DNA of 64,000 bases from Pseudomonadota bacterium (GCA_029779845.1 JAKOZT010000137.1:1-64000), one strand, 5' to 3'; positions 9,397 to 18,299 are shown, counted from the first letter of the stretch. Notes: a model not told the origin generated them from the letters alone. A program made the numbers and translations.

Positions 9397-10242
9397 TCAG
9401 CCCAACCCCGTCACCCGGAATTCCCTCCTCAACTCCCCGCCGTGCACGATCGAGTCCGCCACGTCGACTTGCAGAGAGAGTGATTGCCCCGGCGGCAAGG
9501 AGCGGATGCGCGCGAAGAGCGCGGCGTCGTCCACCTGGCACGCAAAGCTCCTCGCTCCGATCTCGAGTTTCTTCACCGTCGCCGACGCCTTGCACGCGCC
9601 TTGGAGCGCGAAGCGCCGGCTGCGGTCGACGATGGACACGATCGAGCCGTCCAGCGTGATCGATCCGACCAGCCGCGGCTCGGTGGCTGGTACCGAAGGG
9701 ATCTCGAAAAGCTCCGCCGAGCCTCCGCGCACGCGGCGCCACAAGGTCTGTCGCCGGCCCGCCTTCACCAGCGCAGCGCGCACCGCGTCGATGGGTTGTT
9801 CCTCGGTCATCCATGCCGGGCGCCGGGCCTCGTCGCGGCGCAGTTGGTCGACGAGATCGTCGTTCACCATGCGGCGATACGCCTCCGTCTGCAGCGCGTT
9901 CAAAGCCTGGACAAGCTCCGCGCTGATCTGCTGCGCGACCCCTGCGGCGAGGCGTCGGCCGGTCTCGGGCGCAGCCAGCAGCGCCGCGCCGATGCGATCG
10001 GCCTGCAGGGCGTTGAGCTGGTTCACCACCACCAGCTTTACGCCATCGAGATAGCCGGGCCTGGCGTCGATCAGCCGCTGCCGCAAGCCCTCCAACACAC
10101 CGCGTAGTCGCAAGGCTTTCGCGGCCAGGCGGAAGTCACCCAACAGCTCGTCTCCCTGGCGCACCACGGGCCAGCTGGCAGTCAGCGACAGCAGCACCAC
10201 CCAGCCTGGCGCTTCCAGATCTTGAATCCTGAACTTCGTCAC
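9397..10242 (-). CDS. Hypothetical protein, partner of the giant recombinase
   Basis: A 281-residue protein that I do not recognise. It starts at a GTG one base after the stop of the upstream giant recombinase, with GGGAGG as ribosome-binding site inside the end of that gene, so the two are probably translationally coupled. No signal peptide or membrane segment is visible. The first 150 residues look mainly helical and Leu/Ala-rich (EGLRQRLIDARPGYLDGVK, ISAELVQALNALQTEAYR). The last 100 look beta-rich. A DNA-binding or assembly factor for the recombinase is possible, but this is inferred only from position. Confidence 0.7.
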   Translation of the reverse strand: MTKFRIQDLEAPGWVVLLSLTASWPVVRQGDELLGDFRLAAKALRLRGVLEGLRQRLIDARPGYLDGVKLVVVNQLNALQADRIGAALLAAPETGRRLAAGVAQQISAELVQALNALQTEAYRRMVNDDLVDQLRRDEARRPAWMTEEQPIDAVRAALVKAGRRQTLWRRVRGGSAELFEIPSVPATEPRLVGSITLDGSIVSIVDRSRRFALQGACKASATVKKLEIGARSFACQVDDAALFARIRSLPPGQSLSLQVDVADSIVHGGELRREFRVTGLG

Positions 10243-10243
10243 G

Positions 10244-13200
10244 TCACGTTCCTCCCTGTTGATCGTCGGTGGCGCCCAGCCATGCGGCGAGCACGTGCAT
10301 GGCGCGGTGGAGCTGCGTCATGTGGGTCAACGGCCCGGCGCTGTTCTCGAGCAACTGCAGGCCGATCCGGACGCGGCCCTGGCTGCGATACGTGCTGCGC
10401 GCCGACGGCAAGCTCGAGGGCCGGCGCGCGATGGCCGGGCCGATGAGATGCAGATCGGACGGCAGGCAATCGTCGTCAGGCAGCAGTACCACCAGCCTGT
10501 CGGCGGCGATGTCGCTGGCGAGGCACCAGCTCGCCACGGCCTGCGCCTCCGAGCCATTGGCCAGCACCAGCGGCGTGCAACTCGCGCGGTAGCGCCGGAT
10601 CCAGATCTCCGCCGCGCGCCGGGCGCTCGCCCGCCATGCCGGCTCGCGCGACCGATCGGTGAGGCGATTGAGGAACGAGCGCAGCCGCTCGGTTTCGGCG
10701 GGCTGGCGGCTGCCGGCGCGCAGGTGATTCATCGCACTGCGGCCCGGCGTCGGCGGCCAACCCGACTCCGCGAGGTCGTAGGTCGCGGCCTCACGGCAGG
10801 CGAACTCGGAGCGCAGCAGGCGCGAGATGACCTCGGGCGCGAGCATGAGGCGGTACGGCATCGATGCGTCGATGCGGCCGCGCCGATGGCTCAGCTCGAG
10901 CAGACGATCGACCTTGATGGGCGCGAGCGGCGGCTCGGATCGCACGGGACGTGGCGGCAGCGTCGCTGCGGCCGTGGCCAGCGGCGTAGCTTCGACCGAG
11001 CCGCAAGCACCATGCGTCATATGCTTCAGCACCCAAGCTTCGTCGATCACAAAGCGATGACGCGTGGGCGCCAGGCGGTACCCGCACGCATAGGATGCTG
11101 TCACCGCGTCGAGGCGGACCTCGAGCTCAGGCGCGAGGGCGTCGAATGCGTCCGCCAACTGGAAGTCGTGCGCGTGCAGGTACCAGCGCAGCGTGGTCGC
11201 GGGCGAGGCATGCCCGACCATCAGCGACAGCGCCCAGAAGGCGCGCTTGCTCGAGTCCTCGGTGTCCAGCAGCAGCCGACGCGTTGCGGCCGGGTCGCAC
11301 GGGCCGATCAGCCGCTGCAGGATCGCACGGCGGAGCGGATCGGGCGGCCACGTCGACGTAGCCAGCAGCAATACCAGCCGTGTGGCGAAACTGTGCCGCA
11401 ACTGGTGCGGATGCAAGGTGATGGAGCCTGTCGCGGCGCGCAGCGCATCCGTGATGCGGCTGCGCAGGCGCTGCTCATCCACCAGTCGCCGCGGTGCCTC
11501 GTCACGGCTCATCAGCACCGCGCACCGGTCCTCGCCTGCGGTCTCGTCCGCATGCTCCAGCCAGCCCTGCAGCACTTCGGTTTCCAGCGGGTCGAGCGGG
11601 CCGACCAGCGGCACCTGGCGCACTCCCGCGTCCGACTTCAGCTGCCGATAGGCGTTTCGGCGGACGAGCACGACCCAGGTCTCGCCGCAACGCAGCAGAT
11701 CGGAGGCGCGCAAGGCGATGCACTCCTGGACGCGCAGACCGAAGCGGAACAGGAGCAGGAGGATGAAGGCCTGCAGTCGCCGCTCGCGCAGATCGGTGGA
11801 AGCGTCCTCGGCCAGCAGCCTGAGCGCAACGCGGTACTCGTTCCAACACATGAGCCCCGCGTCCGGCGCCATCAGGCGCGACATGCCCTCGGGCACGATC
11901 TCCGCCCAATCGATCTCCGGCGTGCCGTGGTGACTGACCAGGAAGCGGTGGAACTCGCGCAAACGATCCCAGGTGTAGGAGACGCGCCGCCTGCTGACAG
12001 TGCCAAGCATCTGGGCATAGGCGTCTGCGAGCGCGTCCTCGTCGGCTTCGGCCAGCGTCAGCTCGCTGAGTCCGTCGATGACCATACCGATCAGTTCGCC
12101 GTAGTAGCGGTAGGCCGAGTTCGATCGAAGCGCCCGCGGGCCGAGGCCGCTCTCCAGCAGGGCAATGAGCCACTGCACCGCTGCACGCGCGAAGCAAGGT
12201 GCCTGGCCGTGGCGTTCGAGCAGGTCAGTGAGGCGCGGCAGCAGCGCCGTGATGCGATTCAGCGATCGCTGTGTCTGCTCGGCGTGCTCGTCGGCGTTTC
12301 GATCGACCGCAGCGAACGCGCGGCGGACGTCGTCATGCAAGGCGCGGCCCAGCATGCGACGTTGACCGTCGCTGTCGGCGGCGGACGTCGCGCGGATTGC
12401 GGGAGCGAGCCGGTCCGGCTCTGCGGCTTCGGGCGGGGACGTCCCGTGCGGCGACGCCGCATCGGTTGGCATCGGCGGCGCCGAGCCGGTCATCCACCGC
12501 AACCAGTCATGCGGCGGGAGCGACACCGCCTCGGCGCTACCTTCGAGGTAGGTGACCAGATGGCCAGGCAGGCGCATGCGCGCCGCCCGGGCCACGATCT
12601 CGCACAGCCACCGGATCGCTTCGCCGACGCGAGTGAGCGCCGGTGCCGTTCCGCCTTCGCAGCGCCGCCGCAGCGTGCTGATCAGCGCTGCCACGGCGCG
12701 TTGACACTCGGCGCGTTGGTCAGCGCCAAAGCCTGTGGCGCTCGGCACGACACGGCCCAGCAGCAACGCCGACAGAGGATGAAGCCGGTAGCGGTTGACC
12801 GCCTCGTCGTGGTTCGGCCACAGCTGGCGCAGTTCCAGATAGATGCCCAGCCCGGGCACATGGACCAAGCGCCACGTCGACGGCTCGAGCAACCCGGCGA
12901 CGGCCCGCGGATCGCACACGAAGCTGTACAGCACCAGCCCGACCAGCGCTTCGGCCAACTGGCTGACCGGCGTGAGCCTGGCGTTGCGCCTTGCGCGCTG
13001 ATGAAGAATGGCTTCGAACGCGGCGCGAAGGTTCCGCCACAGCGATAGCTGCAGCAGATCGCCTTGGCGATGATCCACCGGTGTGGCGGCGAGGCTGCGG
13101 CTTGCCGGCAGGCGGAGGTGGTTCAGGGCGTAGCGCCGTTTGAGCCAGCGCAGCAGCCCGTCGATCCGTTGCACCGCCTGCAGCTCGGATTCGGTACGCG

Positions 13201-15853
13201 GGTGTTCACGCGCCCCCAGCGCTTCAGCATAGAGCCGGTCCACATCTGACTGAGAGACCTGGCGCAGGTCGCGTCCTCTGAACCAGCTACGCAGCGTCTT
13301 GTCGATGTGCGTGAGCGAGCGCTGCAGGTTCGACGCGAGCTGGGCTCGGCGCTGCGCCGAGCCCAGCAAGGTGGCAGCGGGGGCGTGCTTCGGCCGGGGA
13401 TGCCCGCGCCGTGAAGGCCCCTCGGCCAGAGGCGAAGCGAGCTCGACCCACCCCTGCGCGGCCAGCATGTCCTCGAGCCGCGGCTTCAGCAGGTCGAGCG
13501 ACAGGGGCGATTGGCAGGACAGCGGCCCGAAGACCGACTGCGACAAGTCGACATGCCCCAGGATCTGTTGGGCGAGCTCGGGCGGCCACGCCGCACGCTG
13601 CGCCGCCGTGGCCAGTTCGCGGCGGAACTGGTTGGCCGGCAGACCGGCGAGTGCGGCGGGCATCGCCAGCGACAGGGTTGTGCGGTCGATGCGGCGCGTC
13701 TCGAAGTCATCGCCGAGCAGAAAGAAGAGCGGCAGGGCTCGGGTACTGCTCGGCCGCAGCACGCTCTCGATCTGCAACGCGAGCGTCGGCCGCTCGGCGT
13801 TGACCCAGCGCGCGAGCCGCTGCAGATGTTCGAGCCAGTGGTGCATCAGGCGCACGGTCAGCGAGCACAGGGGCACGAGGCGGGCCTCGCCGGGCTGGTG
13901 TGCGGCTTTGTCGGCGAGCAGGGCGAGGCCGCGCTCGAGGTCGAGCAGGTCCAGCGACTCGACGGGATCGTTGACCGGGCGGTGGCCGGTCGCCGCCAGC
14001 ATGTGTGTGAGCACGTAGAGGCAGTACGCGTTGTGCTGCCCGGCGAGCGCGCCCGCTTCCGACACGGCTGCGCGCAGCGATGCCGTCCAGGCCAGCATGG
14101 CGTCGCGGGTCAGCACCGGCGCGCCGTGGACCGACGCGGGGCCATCCTTCGACGCGCTCTCGGCATCAAACATCCGGCGCCACGCCTGAGCACAAGCACC
14201 GGCCAGCTTCGCATGGTCCAGCGCGAGGTAGTAGCCTGCGATCGGTGGCACCGATTCGTCAGTGGCCGTGATGCCGTGCACCACCACCTCCTCGCCTGCC
14301 GCTGCGAAGAGTTCGAGCGACAGCGTACGGGCGATCCGGCCATGCGTCAGCCGTGAGGACGGCCAGCGGCGCCGCAGTGGTTCGAGCCACTCGGACAGCA
14401 CCTCGTTGGCGTCACCACGCGGCAGGCCCAGCAGGTCTCCAAGGCGACCCGGCCGGGATGACCTGCGCAGCAGAGCCGACAGCGCGTTGCGGACCGCTTC
14501 GGGGAGTTCGATCACGACGGCCGGTGCCACGGTCACGAGGCTCGGCGCAAGTGCCGGCGCGGGACGCCAAGCCGAAACAGGACGTCGGACGGGGCGGTGC
14601 CAGCGACCCTCGGCGTCGATCCACTCGCCTGTGCCGTGACCCTCGCCCACACACAAGTCGAGCACCTGCGCTGCAGAGCGGCCGAAGGCGAGCATGGCAA
14701 GGCAAAGCGTTGCGCCCGCTCGACGGGGACCATCGTCGGCCAGGTCTTGCGCGATGACATCGACGAGGATCCGGAGGTCCAGCGCGTTCACGTGGTCCCA
14801 ACTCCAGCGCAGCCGCAACGAGATCTCGATCAGGCGGTAGCTGCCAAGGCGCCGCTCGCTTCGGGCGGACGCGCTGGACAGCGGCAGTTCATCGGCGGCC
14901 AGCGACGGGCTGGTCGTCAGCGTCAGGTTGGCGGGTTCGGGGTCCCAGTCCGGCCGCTCGTCGCCGAAGACGAGCACCTCCTGGATCGGCCGGAGCCGTT
15001 CCGCGACGAGCGCGTCCCGACCATCGCCGGGCGTCGTCTTGGGACCGGGGCGCCGTTCGCTGTCGATTGCGGCGTGGGTGCGAACGGCACCGCGCGGCTC
15101 GGAGTCGTCTTCATCTTCGTGCACCGCTCGTGCAGCCTGCTGGCGCGGCCGGGTCGAGGCGACCGTGCCGATCAGCGTCTGCAGCGCCGCGAAGAACGCT
15201 CGGATGGAGGTGGCCGGCACGTTCGCGAGATCGACCGGTGGTTCGGCCGTGGCCAAGTGCCGGGAGAGTTCGTCGAGCCAGGTTTGGAGATCCGCCGGCG
15301 CAGCCCCGGGCTGCGGCATGGCACCGATCACCTGACGCCATGCGCGCATGCTCTCCGCCTTGCGCACGGCATCCGCAACCGTGGTTGCAGCGCCGGGTTG
15401 CCGGCCGCCTCCTGCCGTGAAGAGGATCAGCAGCAGGCGCAAGCCGCTGAGCGCGGGGCGCTCGTCGGTAGCGATGCGGTTGGCGACCAAGCAGGCGAGC
15501 AGCGGCCGGTCGTCGACGCTGCCGCTGTGCCGGCCACCGCGCTGCAGCGGGTTCGCGTACTGGCGCCAGGTGCCGTCGCGCCAGTCGGAGTGGGCGCGAA
15601 TCGAGGCGGCGGCGGCGCGAAGGGAATCCAGTTCGGCTTGGCCGCTACTGCCCGCCGTGTGGAAGGCAGCGAGGCATTCGAGCACGGTTTCGACGAAGGG
15701 GACGGCCGCCCCCGGATCCTCGCGCAGCGCCAGAGCGTCGACCAGCACCGCCCAGACGCCGCTCGTGTCGTCCACTGCAGCGGCAGCTCGGATCGCCAGG
15801 AAGGCTTGGAGGCGCGGAGAGGAGTCAAGCGGCATGGATCTTGTTGGCGGCAT
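10244..15853 (-). CDS. Giant tyrosine recombinase-like protein (1869 residues)
   Basis: A very long protein whose residues about 1335-1570 form a tyrosine recombinase (phage integrase) catalytic domain. It has the first Arg in FRFGLRVQECIALR (near 1372), the HxxR box in HPHQLRHSFATRL (near 1484), and the terminal box VGHASPATTLRWYLHA with the candidate nucleophile Tyr near 1558. Upstream are at least two stretches with the same outline but damaged catalytic positions: near 622-770 (TGHRPVND, NQFRRELATAA, ILGHVDLSQSVF) and near 978 (LVLYSFVCDPRAV). A further possible one lies near 370-560 (LTHGRIARTL, AGYYLALDHAKL). Typical integrases have 300-450 residues. Either Met at 15853 or the one at 15835 could be the start. 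It is probably the recombinase of the surrounding island, operonic with the 281-residue protein and divergent from a toxin-antitoxin pair. Confidence 0.85.
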   Translation of the reverse strand: MPPTRSMPLDSSPRLQAFLAIRAAAAVDDTSGVWAVLVDALALREDPGAAVPFVETVLECLAAFHTAGSSGQAELDSLRAAAASIRAHSDWRDGTWRQYANPLQRGGRHSGSVDDRPLLACLVANRIATDERPALSGLRLLLILFTAGGGRQPGAATTVADAVRKAESMRAWRQVIGAMPQPGAAPADLQTWLDELSRHLATAEPPVDLANVPATSIRAFFAALQTLIGTVASTRPRQQAARAVHEDEDDSEPRGAVRTHAAIDSERRPGPKTTPGDGRDALVAERLRPIQEVLVFGDERPDWDPEPANLTLTTSPSLAADELPLSSASARSERRLGSYRLIEISLRLRWSWDHVNALDLRILVDVIAQDLADDGPRRAGATLCLAMLAFGRSAAQVLDLCVGEGHGTGEWIDAEGRWHRPVRRPVSAWRPAPALAPSLVTVAPAVVIELPEAVRNALSALLRRSSRPGRLGDLLGLPRGDANEVLSEWLEPLRRRWPSSRLTHGRIARTLSLELFAAAGEEVVVHGITATDESVPPIAGYYLALDHAKLAGACAQAWRRMFDAESASKDGPASVHGAPVLTRDAMLAWTASLRAAVSEAGALAGQHNAYCLYVLTHMLAATGHRPVNDPVESLDLLDLERGLALLADKAAHQPGEARLVPLCSLTVRLMHHWLEHLQRLARWVNAERPTLALQIESVLRPSSTRALPLFFLLGDDFETRRIDRTTLSLAMPAALAGLPANQFRRELATAAQRAAWPPELAQQILGHVDLSQSVFGPLSCQSPLSLDLLKPRLEDMLAAQGWVELASPLAEGPSRRGHPRPKHAPAATLLGSAQRRAQLASNLQRSLTHIDKTLRSWFRGRDLRQVSQSDVDRLYAEALGAREHPRTESELQAVQRIDGLLRWLKRRYALNHLRLPASRSLAATPVDHRQGDLLQLSLWRNLRAAFEAILHQRARRNARLTPVSQLAEALVGLVLYSFVCDPRAVAGLLEPSTWRLVHVPGLGIYLELRQLWPNHDEAVNRYRLHPLSALLLGRVVPSATGFGADQRAECQRAVAALISTLRRRCEGGTAPALTRVGEAIRWLCEIVARAARMRLPGHLVTYLEGSAEAVSLPPHDWLRWMTGSAPPMPTDAASPHGTSPPEAAEPDRLAPAIRATSAADSDGQRRMLGRALHDDVRRAFAAVDRNADEHAEQTQRSLNRITALLPRLTDLLERHGQAPCFARAAVQWLIALLESGLGPRALRSNSAYRYYGELIGMVIDGLSELTLAEADEDALADAYAQMLGTVSRRRVSYTWDRLREFHRFLVSHHGTPEIDWAEIVPEGMSRLMAPDAGLMCWNEYRVALRLLAEDASTDLRERRLQAFILLLLFRFGLRVQECIALRASDLLRCGETWVVLVRRNAYRQLKSDAGVRQVPLVGPLDPLETEVLQGWLEHADETAGEDRCAVLMSRDEAPRRLVDEQRLRSRITDALRAATGSITLHPHQLRHSFATRLVLLLATSTWPPDPLRRAILQRLIGPCDPAATRRLLLDTEDSSKRAFWALSLMVGHASPATTLRWYLHAHDFQLADAFDALAPELEVRLDAVTASYACGYRLAPTRHRFVIDEAWVLKHMTHGACGSVEATPLATAAATLPPRPVRSEPPLAPIKVDRLLELSHRRGRIDASMPYRLMLAPEVISRLLRSEFACREAATYDLAESGWPPTPGRSAMNHLRAGSRQPAETERLRSFLNRLTDRSREPAWRASARRAAEIWIRRYRASCTPLVLANGSEAQAVASWCLASDIAADRLVVLLPDDDCLPSDLHLIGPAIARRPSSLPSARSTYRSQGRVRIGLQLLENSAGPLTHMTQLHRAMHVLAAWLGATDDQQGGT

Positions 15854-16093
15854 GGGTTCGTGCCGCTCAAGGATCCACGGTTGCGCGCGAACGCGCCAAC
15901 GGAAATGCCGGTGCTACGACCCCCCGAAAGTGCCGGTCGATGCGGGCAGGGGGTGGTCAGGATTGACCAACCAGAGCGGCTTCTCGGGGCGCCGTGACGG
16001 CCGCCGCCGCAGGAGCCGGCTGGCCGAACTGAGTCCGCGCACTGGCGACGCCGGCTCGAAACGAGGGACAATCCGTCGTCTGCCCTCCCCGCC
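15854..16093. promoter_or_regulatory. Divergent promoter region, recombinase / toxin-antitoxin
   Basis: 240 bases between the divergently transcribed giant recombinase and vapB45-like gene, so both promoters should lie here. A short dyad GGTCAGGATTGACC-type sequence is visible near 15956-15970, and a GGACAAT sequence about 24 bases before the antitoxin start could be a -10 region. No definite operator can be assigned. Confidence 0.35.
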
Positions 16094-16783
16094 ATGCCCG
16101 CCTTCGACAAGACCGACGTTCGCCACCAACCCGCCTACACCGTGGCGGAAGCTGCGCGCTACCTCAAGCTACCTCAGGCCACGCTGCGGACCTGGGTCCT
16201 GGGGCGCGACTATCCCGTTGCCGAAGGGCAGGGACGCTTCAAGGCGCTGATCAAGCCTGCACGCGGCAAGCCGCCCCTGCTGTCCTTCTACAACCTGATC
16301 GAGGCCCACGTGCTTCGTGCGCTGCGCACTGAGCACGGCGTATCGATCAAGGCGCTGCGTGACTCCATCACCTATGCGCAGCGTACGCTCCGGATCGATC
16401 GTCTGCTGCTCAGCGAAGACTTGCGCACCCATGGCGGCCGGGTGCTGCTGGATCACTATGGCCATCTGATCGAGTTGTCAGCCTCCGGCCAGATCGCCAT
16501 CCGCAAGGCGCTGGAGGACCACCTATCTCGCATCGAGTGGGATGCCTGGAAGTTCCCGGTGCGCCTCTATCCCTACCCGACGCCGGCTCTGGATGGCGTG
16601 CGGGCGATCGCCATCGACGCGAGCATCGCGTTCGGCCGGCCGGTGCTGGTGTCGCGCGGCGTGACCACGCACGCCATCGCCGAACGCTTGGATGCTGGGG
16701 AGTCGGTGGACGACCTGGCCGCCGACTATGACCTGACGCCGGGCGAGATCGAGCAGGCCGCGCTGTACGAGCGGGCTGCCTGA
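16094..16783 (+). CDS. VapB45-type antitoxin (MerR-like HTH plus DUF433)
   Basis: A 229-residue protein with an N-terminal MerR-like helix-turn-helix (YTVAEAARYLKLPQATLRTW, residues about 14-35) and a C-terminal DUF433 domain (PVLVSRGVTTHAIAERLDAG, DDLAADYDLTPGEIEQAALY, residues about 178-225). This architecture is that of the antitoxin VapB45, which represses its own operon and neutralises a PIN-like toxin. The next gene, ten bases downstream, encodes that PIN-like protein, supporting a toxin-antitoxin module. The pair sits between the giant recombinase and the tRNA remnant, consistent with a role in island maintenance (inference). Confidence 0.8.
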   Translation: MPAFDKTDVRHQPAYTVAEAARYLKLPQATLRTWVLGRDYPVAEGQGRFKALIKPARGKPPLLSFYNLIEAHVLRALRTEHGVSIKALRDSITYAQRTLRIDRLLLSEDLRTHGGRVLLDHYGHLIELSASGQIAIRKALEDHLSRIEWDAWKFPVRLYPYPTPALDGVRAIAIDASIAFGRPVLVSRGVTTHAIAERLDAGESVDDLAADYDLTPGEIEQAALYERAA

Positions 16784-16792
16784 CCCGGTCGT

Positions 16793-17248
16793 GTGCCGAC
16801 CGGGCATCCAGTCTTTCATCCGGTGGGCTACACGTTTTTCACGGATCGGGATCTCGGCAAGCAGTTTCCATCTCGTTTGCGGGAGGCCGGTTTGGTTGTG
16901 GAGCTGCATGGCGACCACTTCGCCGCTGACACGCCCGATGCACAGTGGCTGGCTGAAGTCGGGGGGCGCCGCTGGATCGCCATCACTCATGATGAACGGA
17001 TCCGCTACAAGACCAACGAGCTCGCCGCAGTTGTGCAGCACCGAGTCGGCATGCTGCTCATCGTGGGCAGGGCACCGTTTCCCGTCCTGGCCGAGTACTT
17101 TGTCCGAACGCTTCCGCGCATCGAGGCGTTCCTGGGTGACAACCAGCCGCCCTACATCGCCAAGGTTCATCGTCCGACGCCGCACGAACTTGCCAGGCGC
17201 GAGGACGCGCCGGGCTCGATCCAGCTCTGGTATCCCGTGGGTCGATGA
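16793..17248 (+). CDS. VapC45-type PIN-like toxin
   Basis: A 151-residue protein starting at a GTG. A PIN-like ribonuclease fold is suggested by YTFFTDRDLGKQFPSRLREAG with the first acidic cluster, VELHGDHFAADTPDAQWL, and GGRRWIAITHDERIRYKT with the conserved Asp of the fourth strand. This order matches the VapC45/DUF5615-like toxin family, which pairs with DUF433 antitoxins. A start further in, at the GTG of VGYTFFTD, would give the shorter N-terminus common in the family. It follows the antitoxin by nine bases. RNA cleavage activity is expected from the family, not shown. Confidence 0.75.
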   Translation: MPTGHPVFHPVGYTFFTDRDLGKQFPSRLREAGLVVELHGDHFAADTPDAQWLAEVGGRRWIAITHDERIRYKTNELAAVVQHRVGMLLIVGRAPFPVLAEYFVRTLPRIEAFLGDNQPPYIAKVHRPTPHELARREDAPGSIQLWYPVGR

Positions 17249-17429
17249 CTATGCCCAACGGTCGGCCGGTAGCGTCCGCAGGCGTGCGGGGCTGAACGTG
17301 CCGAGTGCGCTAGCCTCGCGATTAGCATGTGGTGCATTGCTTTCGATCGGCGTTAAGGGGGCAGCCGAAACTTCTGTGCTGACAAGGGTTTAGAGTGCAG
17401 GTTGTATCGTTCGAGGACGAATGAGGCCG

Positions 17430-17454
17430 TTCAATGTCGACAGCCAACATTGAA
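17430..17454. repeat. Inverted repeat beside the tRNA remnant
   Basis: TTCAATGT and ACATTGAA form a perfect eight-base-pair dyad with a nine-base spacer, ending nine bases before the tRNA-like remnant. It could be a recombinase arm or core site. The rest of 17249-17429 holds nothing I recognise. Confidence 0.4.
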
Positions 17455-17463
17455 TGGGAGCAT

Positions 17464-17504
17464 TCTCATAACCGTCGCAGGTTCAAATCCTGCCCTCGCA
17501 ACCA
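17464..17504 (+). other. 3' remnant of a tRNA gene (fMet-like), putative attachment site
   Basis: The sequence reads as an anticodon loop CTCATAA with the 3' anticodon-stem bases, then after a deleted variable region a perfect T-arm (GCAGG / TTCAAAT / CCTGC), the 3' acceptor strand CCTCGCA, a discriminator A and CCA. No complementary 5' half lies upstream, so this is not a functional gene. The CAU loop and the TTCAAAT...CGCAACCA end most resemble initiator tRNA-Met. Such 3' tRNA copies are left by tyrosine-recombinase integration, and a giant recombinase gene begins 1.6 kb away. Confidence 0.65.
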
Positions 17505-17533
17505 CCGAATACATAGTGCCTCAAGCACTTAGC

Positions 17534-17564
17534 GAAGCCCGCCTCGAGCGGGCTTCGGCGTTTT
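17534..17564 (+). terminator. Rho-independent terminator after the tRNA remnant
   Basis: A nine-base-pair stem (GAAGCCCGC / GCGGGCTTC) with a CTCGA loop, followed by GGCGTTTT. This is the usual terminator placement behind a tRNA gene, supporting the idea that the preceding remnant is a true tRNA 3' end. Confidence 0.8.
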
Positions 17565-17701
17565 GGGCTCTCGTGCCCATGCTGTGCAGGTGAAGAACGA
17601 CCGTTGGGCTTGTGCCTAGTTCATAGCGATCGACTTGACATCGCGATCGTTGGCCGAACTCGCCAAACAGGCGATCACACACGCTGCATCTGGCCCCATC
17701 C

Positions 17702-17794
17702 GTCGACAACAACGGGCGCGCCGGCATGTACGCCGAGCTGTCGAGCGACGACAGGCAGAACCAGTTCAGCGTGGGCGTGCGGCACTCCTTCTGA
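17702..17794 (+). pseudogene. Porin C-terminal remnant
   Basis: About 30 codons ending at a TGA and reading VDNNGRAGMYAELSSDDRQN and then QFSVGVRHSF, the last beta-strand and terminal Phe of a Gram-negative porin. The intact porin at 51988-53052 ends almost identically (VDNNG versus VDNGG, ending in FF). No porin homology can be followed upstream, so the gene was cut off, presumably when the accessory block on the left was inserted or rearranged. It lies 15 bases before panD. Confidence 0.75.
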
Positions 17795-17809
17795 GGGAGA
17801 ATCGCGCCC

Positions 17810-18196
17810 ATGCTGCGCCACCTGCTCAAGTCCAAGATCCACCGCGCCACGGTCACGCATTGCGAGCTTCACTACGAAGGCTCGTGCGCGATCGACGAAG
17901 ATCTGCTCGACGGTGCCGACATCCGCGAGAACGAGCAGGTGCACATCTGGAACATCGCCAACGGCGAGCGCTTCGTCACCTACGCCATCCGCGCCGAGCG
18001 CGGCAGCGGCATCGTCTCGCTCAACGGTTCGGCGGCGCGCCGTGCCTCTGTGGGCGACCTGGTCATCATCGCCGCCTTCGGCCTGGTCGACGACCGCGAG
18101 CCCGCCGTCGCGCCGCGCCTGGTGTTCGTCGACGAGGCGAATCGCCAGAAGGAACTGCGCCGCGGCGTGGCGGTTCAGCGCGAAGGCGCCGCCTGA
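17810..18196 (+). CDS. panD: Aspartate 1-decarboxylase
   Basis: Makes beta-alanine from L-aspartate for pantothenate and CoA synthesis in the cytoplasm. The 128-residue proenzyme shows the family start [16 protein letters not shown] and the self-cleavage site Gly24-Ser25 in YEGSCAIDE, which yields the pyruvoyl cofactor. [10 protein letters not shown] and the glycine-rich SLNGSAA segment follow. Length is normal and a GAGGGAGA ribosome-binding site precedes the ATG. It is monocistronic, followed by two strong hairpins. It is the first housekeeping gene right of the accessory region. Confidence 0.97.
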   Translation: MLRHLLKSKIHRATVTHCELHYEGSCAIDEDLLDGADIRENEQVHIWNIANGERFVTYAIRAERGSGIVSLNGSAARRASVGDLVIIAAFGLVDDREPAVAPRLVFVDEANRQKELRRGVAVQREGAA

Positions 18197-18201
18197 GCCG
18201 G

Positions 18202-18224
18202 GCCCCGGCGGCACGCGCCGGGGC
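18202..18224 (+). terminator. GC-rich hairpin after panD
   Basis: GCCCCGGCG and CGCCGGGGC form a perfect nine-base-pair stem with a five-base loop six bases after the panD stop. No immediate T-run follows. Confidence 0.5.
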
Positions 18225-18260
18225 GCACCTCCTCGAAAAAAGGCATCAGCCGTCGCGCAC

Positions 18261-18296
18261 ATCGCCCCGGCCCCGCGAACGCGGCGCCGGGGCGAT
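18261..18296 (+). terminator. Second, longer hairpin after panD
   Basis: ATCGCCCCGG pairs perfectly with CCGGGGCGAT, with further pairing of CCGC and GCGG inside and a GAAC loop. It probably isolates panD from the catabolic operon that starts at 18414. Confidence 0.5.
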
Positions 18297-18299
18297 GCG

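Noticed and set aside
17464-17504. A functional tRNA-Met gene
   Set aside because: Only the anticodon loop, T-arm and acceptor 3' strand are present; there is no matching 5' acceptor or D-arm upstream.
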